DNA of 51,318 nucleotides from CAZXLT01 sp964641545 (GTDB lineage Bacteria > Patescibacteriota > Saccharimonadia > Saccharimonadales > AWTP1-31): positions 1 to 51,318 of the forward strand of contig CAZXLT010000006.1 in assembly GCA_964641545.1 (NCBI GenBank), given 5' to 3'. Shown here piece after piece: positions 1 to 7,104 of this stretch. The translations under genes and the position numbers were made by a program. The notes under the pieces are model-generated. The model had not been told where the DNA came from, ran no database searches, and saw only the letters and a list, made by a program, of their open reading frames with translations. How positions within the stretch are numbered: position 1 is the stretch's first letter; the number at the start of each line of letters is the position of its first letter.

Positions 1-32
1 CTTTCATCCTGAGCATACAGGAAACAGATACA

Positions 33-60
33 GAACACTCGTCCAGGGTGTTCGTTTATT
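33..60 (+). terminator. Rho-independent terminator of an upstream gene
   Basis: GAACACTC (33-40) pairs with GGGTGTTC (46-53), one G-U pair, around the loop GTCCA. A T-rich tail follows. It probably ends a gene to the left of the window. The loop resembles that of the terminator at 1540 (ATCCA). Confidence 0.65.
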
Positions 61-151
61 TTCGGATTTTGAGTACCTGACGGGACGGTTTGAACACACC
101 ATGGGATACTAATAAAATTGTAAAAAATACAAATTATGGTAAAGTTTGCAT

Positions 152-1096
152 ATGCCAATAATTATTCCCTCTGGTGAGATGAATGGATTGCAAGAACGGT
201 TAGACCTAGCTGGCGCAGCTGTCTTAAGTCAAGAGCAGGCAGAGCGTCAAGACATACGCCCAGCACGCATTGCTTTACTTAACCTCATGCCAGCACTAGC
301 TATGGAGAGAACTGAAACACAGTGGTTACGTTATATGAGCCATTCTGTTCTGCAGATTGAACCAGTACTTATGAAGTTTGACGATGATTTAAGGGGGTGT
401 GACGGAGCTAGTAGGGCCGGTATCCTCGGTCGTTACAAATCATTTCATGAAGTCAGTGAATCGAGCATAGACGGCTTGATTATTACAGGTGATAATCTTG
501 AACTTCGTCCCGACGCTAGTGAAGGGAAATCTGAACCTCTTCCGTTTGATGACATAGTATACGCTCAGCAATTAGCAGATGTTATAGACTGGGCTCGCAG
601 TAATGTTCGGTCGACTATCTATTCGTGTCTTGCTAGCCACTTTGCGCTTGATTACTTATATGGGATTGAGCGAGAAGTCGGCAATGCAAAGGTATTTGGT
701 GTTTATGATCATGCAGTAAACCACACAATACCGAGCGGACTGACGTCTGGCATGGACGATGCTGTTCGCGCACCTCACTCAAGGTGGGGTAATGTGCCGG
801 TAGAAGCGCTTAGTTCAACCCCGGTTGAAATTTTGGCCGCAAGCCCTGTCGTTGGTTGGCTATTGGCTCAAGATTCTAATGACGCAGGTGGAACTGATGT
901 CTTCATTCAAGGCCATCCAGAGTATGATCGCCACGATCTTCAGACTGAGCATATGCGCGATGGTGGACTCAAACAGGATCAGCCAGAAGGTTACTACTCT
1001 CCAAGTGGTCAGCCGCAACTCACATGGGCAAATGATGCTCGCGTTTTGCATGCAAACTGGATTGGTTCTATATACCAACACTTTTCAGCTGGATAA
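152..1096 (+). CDS. metA: Homoserine O-acyltransferase, MetA/HTS family
   Basis: This 314-residue protein belongs to the MetA family, which acylates the hydroxyl of homoserine with an acyl-CoA in methionine synthesis. Family hallmarks are visible. RIALLNLMP lies near the N-terminus and SIDGLIITGD near residue 107. The nucleophile cysteine is in STIYSCLASH (about Cys159). PHSRW and GHPEYD (about His255 and Glu257) supply the rest of the triad. The ATG at 152 is preferred over an in-frame TTG at 146; no Shine-Dalgarno sequence is visible. No other methionine gene lies nearby, so the acyl donor and the true substrate are open. A related acyltransferase role cannot be excluded. Confidence 0.82.
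   Translation: MPIIIPSGEMNGLQERLDLAGAAVLSQEQAERQDIRPARIALLNLMPALAMERTETQWLRYMSHSVLQIEPVLMKFDDDLRGCDGASRAGILGRYKSFHEVSESSIDGLIITGDNLELRPDASEGKSEPLPFDDIVYAQQLADVIDWARSNVRSTIYSCLASHFALDYLYGIEREVGNAKVFGVYDHAVNHTIPSGLTSGMDDAVRAPHSRWGNVPVEALSSTPVEILAASPVVGWLLAQDSNDAGGTDVFIQGHPEYDRHDLQTEHMRDGGLKQDQPEGYYSPSGQPQLTWANDARVLHANWIGSIYQHFSAG
1046..1074 (+). promoter_or_regulatory. Possible internal promoter for a small RNA
   Basis: TTGCAT (1046-1051), a 17-nt spacer and TATATA (1069-1074) lie inside the 3' end of metA. The spacing is ideal but the boxes are only moderate matches. It would start transcription at about 1081, just before the structured region 1085-1221. Confidence 0.35.
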
Positions 1097-1221
1097 GCCG
1101 ATTTAGGCTTTCACTCCTTGAAAGCTTCAGGAAAGTCATTGGACCACTGTAAAAGGTGTTCGAAAGAAAGTCGGTCAAGGGCACCAAAGAAAGAGCCTGG
1201 TTACCCTGGACTTTTTCTTTT
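1082..1221 (+). ncRNA. Possible structured small RNA downstream of metA
   Basis: This 230-nt intergenic region has no plausible gene. It contains the hairpin AAGCC/GGCTT just after the metA stop. A longer rod follows, in which AAAGTC (1167-1172) pairs with GACTTT (1209-1214), extended by AAAG/CTTT across a TT bulge and with GGG/CCC inside. It ends in a pyrimidine-rich tract that could terminate transcription. I do not recognise an RNA family. The AGGAAAGTC string recalls RNase P, but the region is too short and lacks the other conserved parts. Confidence 0.3.
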
Positions 1222-1259
1222 GCACGTAATCCTGCAAAACTCTGTGTTTTTACGTTATT

Positions 1260-1289
1260 TTGTTGAAAACAGGCAAGACGCGCTACAAT
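1260..1289 (+). promoter_or_regulatory. Promoter of the DUF5679 gene
   Basis: TTGTTG (1260-1265), an 18-nt spacer and TACAAT (1284-1289) precede the gene at 1327. TTGAAA at 1263-1268 is an alternative -35 with a short 15-nt spacer. Confidence 0.55.
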
Positions 1290-1326
1290 AGGTAACTATC
1301 AATACTAAAAAAGAAGGAATAAGTAT

Positions 1327-1518
1327 ATGGTCACAGGTTACTGTGTAAAGTGCAAAGAAAAGGGTGTCGAGCTGACAGATGCGGAAGTCGTACAAACTGC
1401 TAAGGGCGGCTACATGGCTAAAGGAAAGCATGCGGTTTGCGGTACAACAGTGTGTGCCATGATGTCTAAAGAAAACGCCGAGAAGGCAGTAGAGGGTGGC
1501 GCTAAGAAATCTTACTAA
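1327..1518 (+). CDS. Small zinc-ribbon protein, DUF5679 family
   Basis: This 63-residue protein starts with YCVKCKEK, a CxxC knuckle. A second pair of cysteines lies in the middle (VCGTTVC). The pattern matches DUF5679, a small zinc-ribbon-like domain of unknown function common in CPR bacteria and giant viruses. The second pair is spaced CxxxxC rather than the tight CxxC usual for zinc ribbons, so metal binding is likely but not certain. Start choice is supported by AAGAAGGA about 8 nt upstream. The gene stands alone, with its own promoter at 1260-1289 and terminator at 1540-1566. A nucleic-acid or protein-binding role would be inference only. Confidence 0.8.
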   Translation: MVTGYCVKCKEKGVELTDAEVVQTAKGGYMAKGKHAVCGTTVCAMMSKENAEKAVEGGAKKSY

Positions 1519-1539
1519 GATTCTTGTATAGCCTTTTAA

Positions 1540-1566
1540 AACACCCCATCCAGGGGTGTTTAATTT
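1540..1566 (+). terminator. Rho-independent terminator
   Basis: AACACCCC (1540-1547) pairs perfectly with GGGGTGTT (1553-1560) around a 5-nt loop, followed by TAATTTATT. It closes the DUF5679 transcription unit. Confidence 0.8.
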
Positions 1567-1636
1567 ATTGAAAAAATAACCGATAACAAGATGGTAAACT
1601 GTAAACGCAACACAGCGTAATTGGAGGTGAACAACA

Positions 1637-2017
1637 ATGGGGAAATACGTCGACGGATTTGTTTTAGTGATACCAAAAGGCAAAGAAGCTGAGTACCAAA
1701 AGATGGCTGAAATGGGTCGCGACTCATGGATGAAACACGGTGCATTGCAGTACTTCGAGTGCAAGGGTGAAGACCTTAAGCAGCAAGAAATGGGCGACAT
1801 GAAGTCACGTGCTTATAAAGAAATGACAGACGCCGGTGATGATGATAATGTTTGGTTCTCATTTATCGTCTTTGAGTCGAAGGCGCACCGCGACGAGGTG
1901 AATGCCAAAGTGATGAAAGAAATGGTCGAAGAATACGCAGATCAAACCGACTTTGAAATGCCAAACGACATGCAAAAAATGGCATACGGTGGCTTTGCGG
2001 TTGCTGTTGAAGGTTAA
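1637..2017 (+). CDS. DUF1428 (YbaA-like) protein
   Basis: This 126-residue protein has the DUF1428 signature: KYVDGFVLVIPKGKEAEYQ at the N-terminus, HGALQYFEC near residue 35 and VFESKAHRDEVNAKVM near residue 78. The family has a dimeric alpha+beta barrel (ferredoxin-like) fold and no established reaction; E. coli YbaA is a member. A strong TTGGAGGTG Shine-Dalgarno lies 7-8 nt before the ATG. It is the first gene of a short run (DUF1428, DUF2200, DUF1801) with 3-nt and overlapping junctions, probably one operon. Saccharibacteria often carry such environmental small-domain proteins in groups. Function unknown. Confidence 0.85.
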   Translation: MGKYVDGFVLVIPKGKEAEYQKMAEMGRDSWMKHGALQYFECKGEDLKQQEMGDMKSRAYKEMTDAGDDDNVWFSFIVFESKAHRDEVNAKVMKEMVEEYADQTDFEMPNDMQKMAYGGFAVAVEG

Positions 2018-2020
2018 AGA

Positions 2021-2374
2021 ATGGGCACTGAGCGCATTTATGGCATGAGCTTTGGCAGTGTGTATCCTTTGTATGTAGCTAAGGCGAAGAGAAAAGGGCG
2101 TACTCAGACTGAAGTTGACGAAATAATTACTTGGCTTACGGGGTATAGTGTCGCTAACGTCAACAAAGTGATTAAGGACGAAACTAATTTTGAAGATTTC
2201 TTTGCGAACGCTCCGAAACTCAACCCGAATAGGAAGCTTATTACTGGAGTAATTTGTGGTATTAGGGTTGAAGATATAAATGAGCCTACCATGCAAGAAA
2301 TACGCTATCTTGATAAACTCATAGATGAGCTCGCAAAAGGAAAACCAATGGAAAAGATCTTGCGCAATGAGTAA
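2021..2374 (+). CDS. DUF2200 family protein
   Basis: This 117-residue protein matches DUF2200 along its length. It has RIYGMSFGSVYPLYVAKA near the start, GRTQTEVDEIITWLTGY, FEDFFANAPKLNPNR, ITGVICGIRVEDI and the C-terminal EIRYLDKLIDELAKGK. The family is cytoplasmic and of unknown function. The ATG lies 3 nt after the stop of the DUF1428 gene, without an obvious Shine-Dalgarno, so it is probably translated by coupling. It overlaps the next gene by 8 nt, consistent with a polycistronic transcript. Confidence 0.85.
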   Translation: MGTERIYGMSFGSVYPLYVAKAKRKGRTQTEVDEIITWLTGYSVANVNKVIKDETNFEDFFANAPKLNPNRKLITGVICGIRVEDINEPTMQEIRYLDKLIDELAKGKPMEKILRNE

Positions 2375-2816
2375 AGATGATGAACGACATGATATTAGCG
2401 TCGCAGAATATGTTGATACACTCGAAGGTGAGCTGAAGTCAGACACCGAGGGCATTATGGAGATCATGCGTGAGATTAGCGGCGAAGAGCCGATTCTGTA
2501 CGGCTACGGCACGATTGGCTACGGTGTTTACAAGTATGAATACACAAGCGGTCGTAAGGGCGAGGCGCATACGCTTGGGTTTTATCCACGAAAGGGCAAG
2601 ATCACCATTTATCTGATGGACGGAACCAAGCGTTTCGCAGGATTGCTTGCTAAGTTGGGCTCTCATACAACGACTGGCTATTGTGTCTATATCAAGCGAC
2701 TGAGCGATATAGATTTGTCGGTGTTGACACAAATCCTCAAAGAATCATATAAACACATCATAACTAAATCAAAGAGCGGTCCAATAGACTCGATACTTTG
2801 GCAAACAGAAGATTAG
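2367..2816 (+). CDS. DUF1801 (YdhG-like) protein, copy 1
   Basis: This 149-residue protein contains the DUF1801 core: an N-terminal helical part (SVAEYVDTLEGE), GYGTIGYGVYKYEY, then TLGFYPRKGKITIYLMDG and a C-terminal helix. The ATG at 2367 overlaps the upstream stop by 8 nt. A longer reading from 2325 would run deep into the DUF2200 gene and adds no conserved sequence. DUF1801 proteins have a YdhG fold related to frataxin-like iron-binding proteins, but no proven role. A second, divergent DUF1801 gene sits at 3792, with a dehydrogenase-like gene between them, so the two may be old paralogues that work together. Confidence 0.8.
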   Translation: MSKDDERHDISVAEYVDTLEGELKSDTEGIMEIMREISGEEPILYGYGTIGYGVYKYEYTSGRKGEAHTLGFYPRKGKITIYLMDGTKRFAGLLAKLGSHTTTGYCVYIKRLSDIDLSVLTQILKESYKHIITKSKSGPIDSILWQTED

Positions 2817-2840
2817 GGCTGTTTTTGCTATTATTGAACT

Positions 2841-3782
2841 ATGAAACTAAAGCATCTAGTTTGTTTAGACTTCAAGGATGGGGACCTAGACGATAGCTAT
2901 TATGAAGAAATTGACCAACTTGTCGAAAAGCGTACACGCTGCGATATATCAATTGCAACAACTGCGCACACCGATGCCGATGCACTGCTCGTGAAGTTAG
3001 GGGCAAAGGTTGATAAGAAGATCATTGATTCATTCCCAAATCTCAAATACGTTGGCATGTTAGGGACTGGTTTCGGTGGAATTGACACCGAATACGCTGC
3101 AAGCAAGGGCATTACGGTAACAAACATTGCCGACTATGCGACCGAAGGAGTAGCTGAATTCACTTTTGGTATCTTGATCGAGTGGTGCCGCGGTGTGTCC
3201 AGGGCGCTTGGCCTAGCCTGGCACGGTGTGTACGAGGACGATGATCATCCGGGTATGGAGATTAAAGGCAAGAAGTTTGGAGTGGTGGGTCTAGGCAACA
3301 TCGGTATGCGTACTGCAGAACTTGCACTGGCTTTTGGCTGCGAGGTGACGTATTGGTCACGTTCTCGTAAAAAAGGTGCAGAGGCAAGAGGCATTAAATA
3401 TCAAGAACTAGATGATCTTCTTACGGATTCAGATATCATTACTCTCAACCTTGCTCTGAATTCTGAGACGGAGGGGATAATAAGCGCAGATCGAATTGGA
3501 ATGCTAAAAACTAATGCAATTTTCATCAACCCGAGCCCTATGGAGTTAGTGGATTTTGATGCACTTGTAGAACGACTGAAAAAGCAGGAAATTGTCTTTA
3601 TGCTTGATCATAGCGATGAGATGACAAAAGAGCAGCTTGATATAGTAAAGCCACTAAGTACCTGCAAGATTTATCCAGCGATCGCCTACGTGACTCGGGA
3701 GGCTGCGCAGCTTAAAAAACGTATCTACGTTGATAACATCAAAAATTTCCTTGATGGTAAACCAACTAACAAGGTTAATTAG
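2841..3782 (+). CDS. D-2-hydroxyacid dehydrogenase-fold protein, probably catalytically dead
   Basis: This 313-residue protein has the two-domain fold of NAD-dependent D-isomer 2-hydroxyacid dehydrogenases. KFGVVGLGNIGMRTAE (about residues 145-160) is the nucleotide-binding loop and the substrate-domain string LGTGFGGIDTEYA is present. The three catalytic positions are not conserved. INTARG reads INPSPM (Arg lost), the Glu of DVFE reads DHSD, and the PHIA histidine reads PAIA. NAD binding is likely, but normal oxidoreductase chemistry is not. TATTAT at 2829-2834 lies 6 nt before the ATG, giving a leaderless transcript. It may act as an NAD sensor or regulator (inference). Confidence 0.78.
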   Translation: MKLKHLVCLDFKDGDLDDSYYEEIDQLVEKRTRCDISIATTAHTDADALLVKLGAKVDKKIIDSFPNLKYVGMLGTGFGGIDTEYAASKGITVTNIADYATEGVAEFTFGILIEWCRGVSRALGLAWHGVYEDDDHPGMEIKGKKFGVVGLGNIGMRTAELALAFGCEVTYWSRSRKKGAEARGIKYQELDDLLTDSDIITLNLALNSETEGIISADRIGMLKTNAIFINPSPMELVDFDALVERLKKQEIVFMLDHSDEMTKEQLDIVKPLSTCKIYPAIAYVTREAAQLKKRIYVDNIKNFLDGKPTNKVN

Positions 3783-3791
3783 AGCAGACAT

Positions 3792-4199
3792 ATGGCAGAA
3801 CCCAAGACTAAAGTTACCAACGAAAGCGTAGAGGATTTTCTGAACAGTGCAGAAAATGAGACCCGCAGAAAAGATTGCTTTGCACTTTTAGAAATTTACA
3901 AACGGGTGACTGGTGCTGAAGCCAAAATGTGGGGACCAAGCATTGTCGGGTTTGGCTCGTATCACGTAAAGTCGGGTTCTCGCGAGGCAGACTGGCCGTT
4001 AGCTGCGTTTTCTCCCCGTAAACAAAACTTGACTCTCTATGTGTACCCGCATAATTTCACTGAACTCCTGGAAGGTTTAGGAAAGTACAAAATGAGCAAA
4101 GCATGCCTCTACATTAATACGTTGGACGATGTTGATTTGAAGGCGCTCGAAACGTTAATAGCCGCAAGTTACAAGTGGTCAAAAGAGACGCATGGGTAA
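3792..4199 (+). CDS. DUF1801 (YdhG-like) protein, copy 2
   Basis: This 135-residue protein is a canonical DUF1801 member. It has the N-terminal helix region SVEDFLNSAENETRRKDC, MWGPSIVGFGSYH near residue 46, and WPLAAFSPRKQNLTLYVY near residue 69. It ends with helices containing KACLYINTLDDVDLKAL. It follows the dehydrogenase-like gene by 9 nt and is probably co-transcribed with it. It is closer to the family consensus than the copy at 2367. Cytoplasmic; function unknown. Confidence 0.87.
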   Translation: MAEPKTKVTNESVEDFLNSAENETRRKDCFALLEIYKRVTGAEAKMWGPSIVGFGSYHVKSGSREADWPLAAFSPRKQNLTLYVYPHNFTELLEGLGKYKMSKACLYINTLDDVDLKALETLIAASYKWSKETHG

Positions 4200-4245
4200 G
4201 AGTTTTGTTCGAACCGCTTACGCTTGTAGGCTATAATGACATTTG

Positions 4246-5367
4246 ATGGTCACAGCAAAAAAGAAGAGCAACACTCCAGTTAAAAAAACGGTAAAAGTAG
4301 CAGCGATTGTAAGCATCTGCATGCTTGTGCTTGGGTTGTTAGCAAACTATATTTACTTTAATGTAGCGATACGTGTGCCAGATCTTCCAAAACCTCCCTT
4401 AAAAGAATTGGCGACAGCACGAGGTGTTGAACTTGGAGTGTTAACATATCCACGTCACTTAAAAGACGATGTATTCAGAGAAGTCTTGTTATCTCAGTAT
4501 CGAGTGGTTACGAGTGATGCAGAGATTCATTGGGATAAATTACGGCCTACACCTGAAAAGTATGATTTTTCGCAGATTGACCAATTAGTAGGTTTTGCAG
4601 CTAAACACGATATGAAAGTGCAGGCGCACCATTTGGTCTGGAACGAGGACGATTCGTTGCCGAAGTGGCTGAAAAATGGGCAGTACACCAAAGACCAGCT
4701 GTACGAAATAATGGAATCCCATATAAATACAGTAGTTGGAAGGTATAAGGGGCGTGTGTCCGACTGGTCGGTGGTGAACGAGCATTTTACTCGAGTGCTT
4801 GGTACGTATAACTTGGATAATTGGTGGAGCGAGCAGTTCGATAACAATACCGAATATATCGACAAAGCATTTAGCTGGGCGCGTCAGGCGGACCCAGCTG
4901 CCATACTGTTGCTGAATGACTTCAATAACGAAACAAAAACTAAAGTATCTGACTTGCAGTACGATTATATGAAGTCGGCAAAAGAGCGAGGCGTGCCAAT
5001 AGACGGAATAGGAATGCAGATGCACTTAGATGCAACGCGACCGCCGAACAAAGACGCGATGGTTGCTAACATGAAACGATTTGGAGAACTAGGCTACAAG
5101 GTGTACATTACCGAGTTCGACATTAGTTCGAGTACGGTTAAAGGAGATTTGGACTACAAACATGAATTGGAAGCACGAATTACTAAAGATGTTGTGCGTG
5201 CCTGCGTTGAGTCGAACGTGTGTGTTGGGTTGGTGAACTTCGGCATGACAGATATTACAAAATTTCAATCTTTTACACATAGCAGACAGCGTTCGAACTT
5301 ACTCACAAAACGTTTTCAACCTAAACCAGCTTTTTACTCGTTTCGTGATGCCTGGCTTCTGCGCTAG
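4246..5367 (+). CDS. Membrane-anchored endo-beta-1,4-xylanase, GH10
   Basis: This 373-residue protein has a basic N-terminus, one membrane segment (about residues 16-40) and then a near-complete GH10 catalytic domain. The acid/base glutamate is in SDWSVVNEHF (about Glu179) and the nucleophile in KVYITEFDIS (about Glu290). GH10 cuts internal beta-1,4 xylose links in xylan. No signal cleavage site or linker is obvious, so the enzyme is probably displayed on the outer face of the membrane. The usual HTLVWH motif reads HHLVWNED, so subsite residues differ. TATAAT at 4232-4237 ends 8 nt before the ATG, which favours this start over the TTG at 4243. It converges on the next gene with a 4-nt overlap. 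Confidence 0.88.
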   Translation: MVTAKKKSNTPVKKTVKVAAIVSICMLVLGLLANYIYFNVAIRVPDLPKPPLKELATARGVELGVLTYPRHLKDDVFREVLLSQYRVVTSDAEIHWDKLRPTPEKYDFSQIDQLVGFAAKHDMKVQAHHLVWNEDDSLPKWLKNGQYTKDQLYEIMESHINTVVGRYKGRVSDWSVVNEHFTRVLGTYNLDNWWSEQFDNNTEYIDKAFSWARQADPAAILLLNDFNNETKTKVSDLQYDYMKSAKERGVPIDGIGMQMHLDATRPPNKDAMVANMKRFGELGYKVYITEFDISSSTVKGDLDYKHELEARITKDVVRACVESNVCVGLVNFGMTDITKFQSFTHSRQRSNLLTKRFQPKPAFYSFRDAWLLR

Positions 5368-5966
5368 CTAACCGCGCGCAAATCATAAAATAGTATCAAT
5401 TCCCGCTGAACTGGACTGTCCACGAGTCCGCTACTGTGCGGCCTGAGTTCCCTGCGCGTGTACAGAGTCCAAGCAGATCCTGGGCTGGCTGTCATTGATT
5501 CGAGCGGAGCTGGGTCGTGCCCATCACCGTAAAGGTCTATAACTCGCCCGAGAGGCAGTTGACTGTGATCGTACACATTAAACGGAGCGCTACCACGCAA
5601 TGTAACACCTACCGCCCATGGTCCAACAGTTCCGTGGTTTCTGTGGATTGTAGTCCCGTGCTTTCCGGGTTCAAAAACTCTGACACTAAAGTAGGGTAGG
5701 TGATTATCTCTCCTCCCTTCTATACCTGATATGGCGCGGTTTAGTCCTTGAAAAAGGAAGTTTGAAAATTGCATACCTTCTTCTTCGAACATAGATGTTG
5801 GCTTTAATTCATTGTAGTCGAAAAGCTGACCCGCTTCCTCTAGTTCGTCGGATATGAGTCCGGTAATAACAGGCGAGACCAAAGCCGACTCCATACTATA
5901 GCCGCTGCGAGTTGCGCGGCGGAGAAATGATTCTGCGCCATCAGGAGGAATAAAGACTCTGCTCAT
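5364..5966 (-). CDS. Hypothetical protein, possible 2OG-Fe(II) oxygenase-like fold
   Basis: I do not firmly recognise this 200-residue protein. Its second half has a jelly-roll-like pattern. YFSVRVFEPG is followed by TTIHRNHG, WAVGVTLRGSAPFNVYD, SPGSAWTL and RPHSSG...RELILFYDL. The spacing HxN ... H ... R resembles AlkB-like 2-oxoglutarate oxygenases, in which HxD and a distal His bind iron; Asn in place of Asp would be unusual. No signal peptide or membrane segment is seen. The ATG at 5966 is chosen over the TTG at 5972 because TATGAT lies 8 nt before it on this strand. It is convergent with the xylanase gene. Confidence 0.5.
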   Translation of the reverse strand: MSRVFIPPDGAESFLRRATRSGYSMESALVSPVITGLISDELEEAGQLFDYNELKPTSMFEEEGMQFSNFLFQGLNRAISGIEGRRDNHLPYFSVRVFEPGKHGTTIHRNHGTVGPWAVGVTLRGSAPFNVYDHSQLPLGRVIDLYGDGHDPAPLESMTASPGSAWTLYTRRELRPHSSGLVDSPVQRELILFYDLRAVS

Positions 5967-6037
5967 AAACAAATATCATATCATAAAAACAAAAAAAGTA
6001 AAATACAGCAATTCTCCATCTTATTGCTTAAAAGCTA

Positions 6038-6997
6038 TTAGTTAAAAATATGGACGTAGTCAACCAGCATTGAGCTAGGCAATTCATTGAGATCGTAGGC
6101 ACCCTGTGAAGGCCAACCAGGACCACCATATTGTAGATCTATTAATAATCGCTGGTTGTACGTGTCGAACGGCCAGATGTTGCCGATGGCTTCCATATCA
6201 GTTCGGTTAACACGGTTGGTATTTTGACCATCAAGCGTAAATTGAATATAGCCTGCGCGCCACTCCATGCCGTAGACATGGTAGTCATTGCATAGGGGCT
6301 GAGCAATGGTGTAGTAGGTTGCCTTGTGCCATTTGGGGTTACCCGCCCACAATGTTTGCTGAAGTTTATTTGTCTGTGAGCCGATAATCTCGTACATATC
6401 AATCTCGCCTGACTGCGGCCATCCGGGACCTGTGCCGGTTGATGTCCAGATTGCTCCCCATACACTTTTGGCACAGGATATTTTGGCACGAATTTCGTAT
6501 TTTCCAAATTGAAAATACTGCTTACCATCAGTGTCCATTCCTCCAGTTGTTACAGAAGTTGCGTTACCTGTTGAGTCGGTGCACTGGGTGGTGCCTTTGT
6601 CTATAAGCGTCATCTTAACATTACCTTGTCCGTCGAGTGCTATATTCTCTCGGTCATTCCTAAAACAGTGTCCACCCCAACTTGATCCGGTCAGAATATG
6701 CCATTTACTAGTGTCTGGAACGGCGTTGACCGGTCCATCGAAATCATCGCAGAACTTCAGGTTGGAAAGATTTGAACAGTTCGGTGCCGTAGAAATAGCT
6801 CCGGCAAATTTGACTGCTTTCAACCCCGAGGCTTCAGAATCATCAATCTTCGTTGCATTAGTTACTATGCCATTTTCGGCTTCCAGGCTCGTAGTAGATG
6901 TAGCAGCTCTCGTTGCCATAAGAGAAATAAGTCCGACTATAACCAGCGCAGACAATACTGCAGTACGTCTGACGCGTACTAATCCTTTTTTCTTCAT
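6038..6997 (-). CDS. Secreted GH16 glucanase-like glycoside hydrolase
   Basis: This 319-residue protein has a basic start, a hydrophobic segment (about residues 12-28) and the string ATRAATSTTSLEAENG. The latter opens a short CBM6-like module also present in the protein at 48212. A GH16 domain runs from about residue 75 to the end. Its catalytic motif GEIDMYE (Glu198, Asp200, Glu203) is the beta-bulge ExDxxE form. WGGHCFRNDRENI and GKYEIRAKI fit the concanavalin-like fold. GH16 enzymes cleave beta-1,3/1,4-glucans or galactans; the substrate here is unknown. Several cysteines suggest disulfides after export. Confidence 0.85.
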   Translation of the reverse strand: MKKKGLVRVRRTAVLSALVIVGLISLMATRAATSTTSLEAENGIVTNATKIDDSEASGLKAVKFAGAISTAPNCSNLSNLKFCDDFDGPVNAVPDTSKWHILTGSSWGGHCFRNDRENIALDGQGNVKMTLIDKGTTQCTDSTGNATSVTTGGMDTDGKQYFQFGKYEIRAKISCAKSVWGAIWTSTGTGPGWPQSGEIDMYEIIGSQTNKLQQTLWAGNPKWHKATYYTIAQPLCNDYHVYGMEWRAGYIQFTLDGQNTNRVNRTDMEAIGNIWPFDTYNQRLLIDLQYGGPGWPSQGAYDLNELPSSMLVDYVHIFN

Positions 6998-7104
6998 CCT
7001 ACATTAATCATGGTATGGCATAACCACAATGTCAATGAAGTGTTGCGCGCTTTTGAAAGTGCCAGTGCTTGCATCGAACCGAATGTTGGTAGAAACTGAC
7101 ACAT

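Noticed and set aside
1120..1150. AGGAAAGTC string recalling the RNase P RNA core
   Set aside because: The surrounding region is too short (about 140 nt), and the matching 3' conserved elements of RNase P are missing.
1255..1800. A 181-residue reading frame on the minus strand opposite the DUF5679 and DUF1428 genes
   Set aside because: It is antisense to two recognisable genes with good ribosome sites and covers a clear terminator. It has no protein-family match.
1859..2467. A 202-residue minus-strand frame across the DUF1428/DUF2200 genes
   Set aside because: Antisense to three conserved-domain genes; composition is that of a shadow frame.
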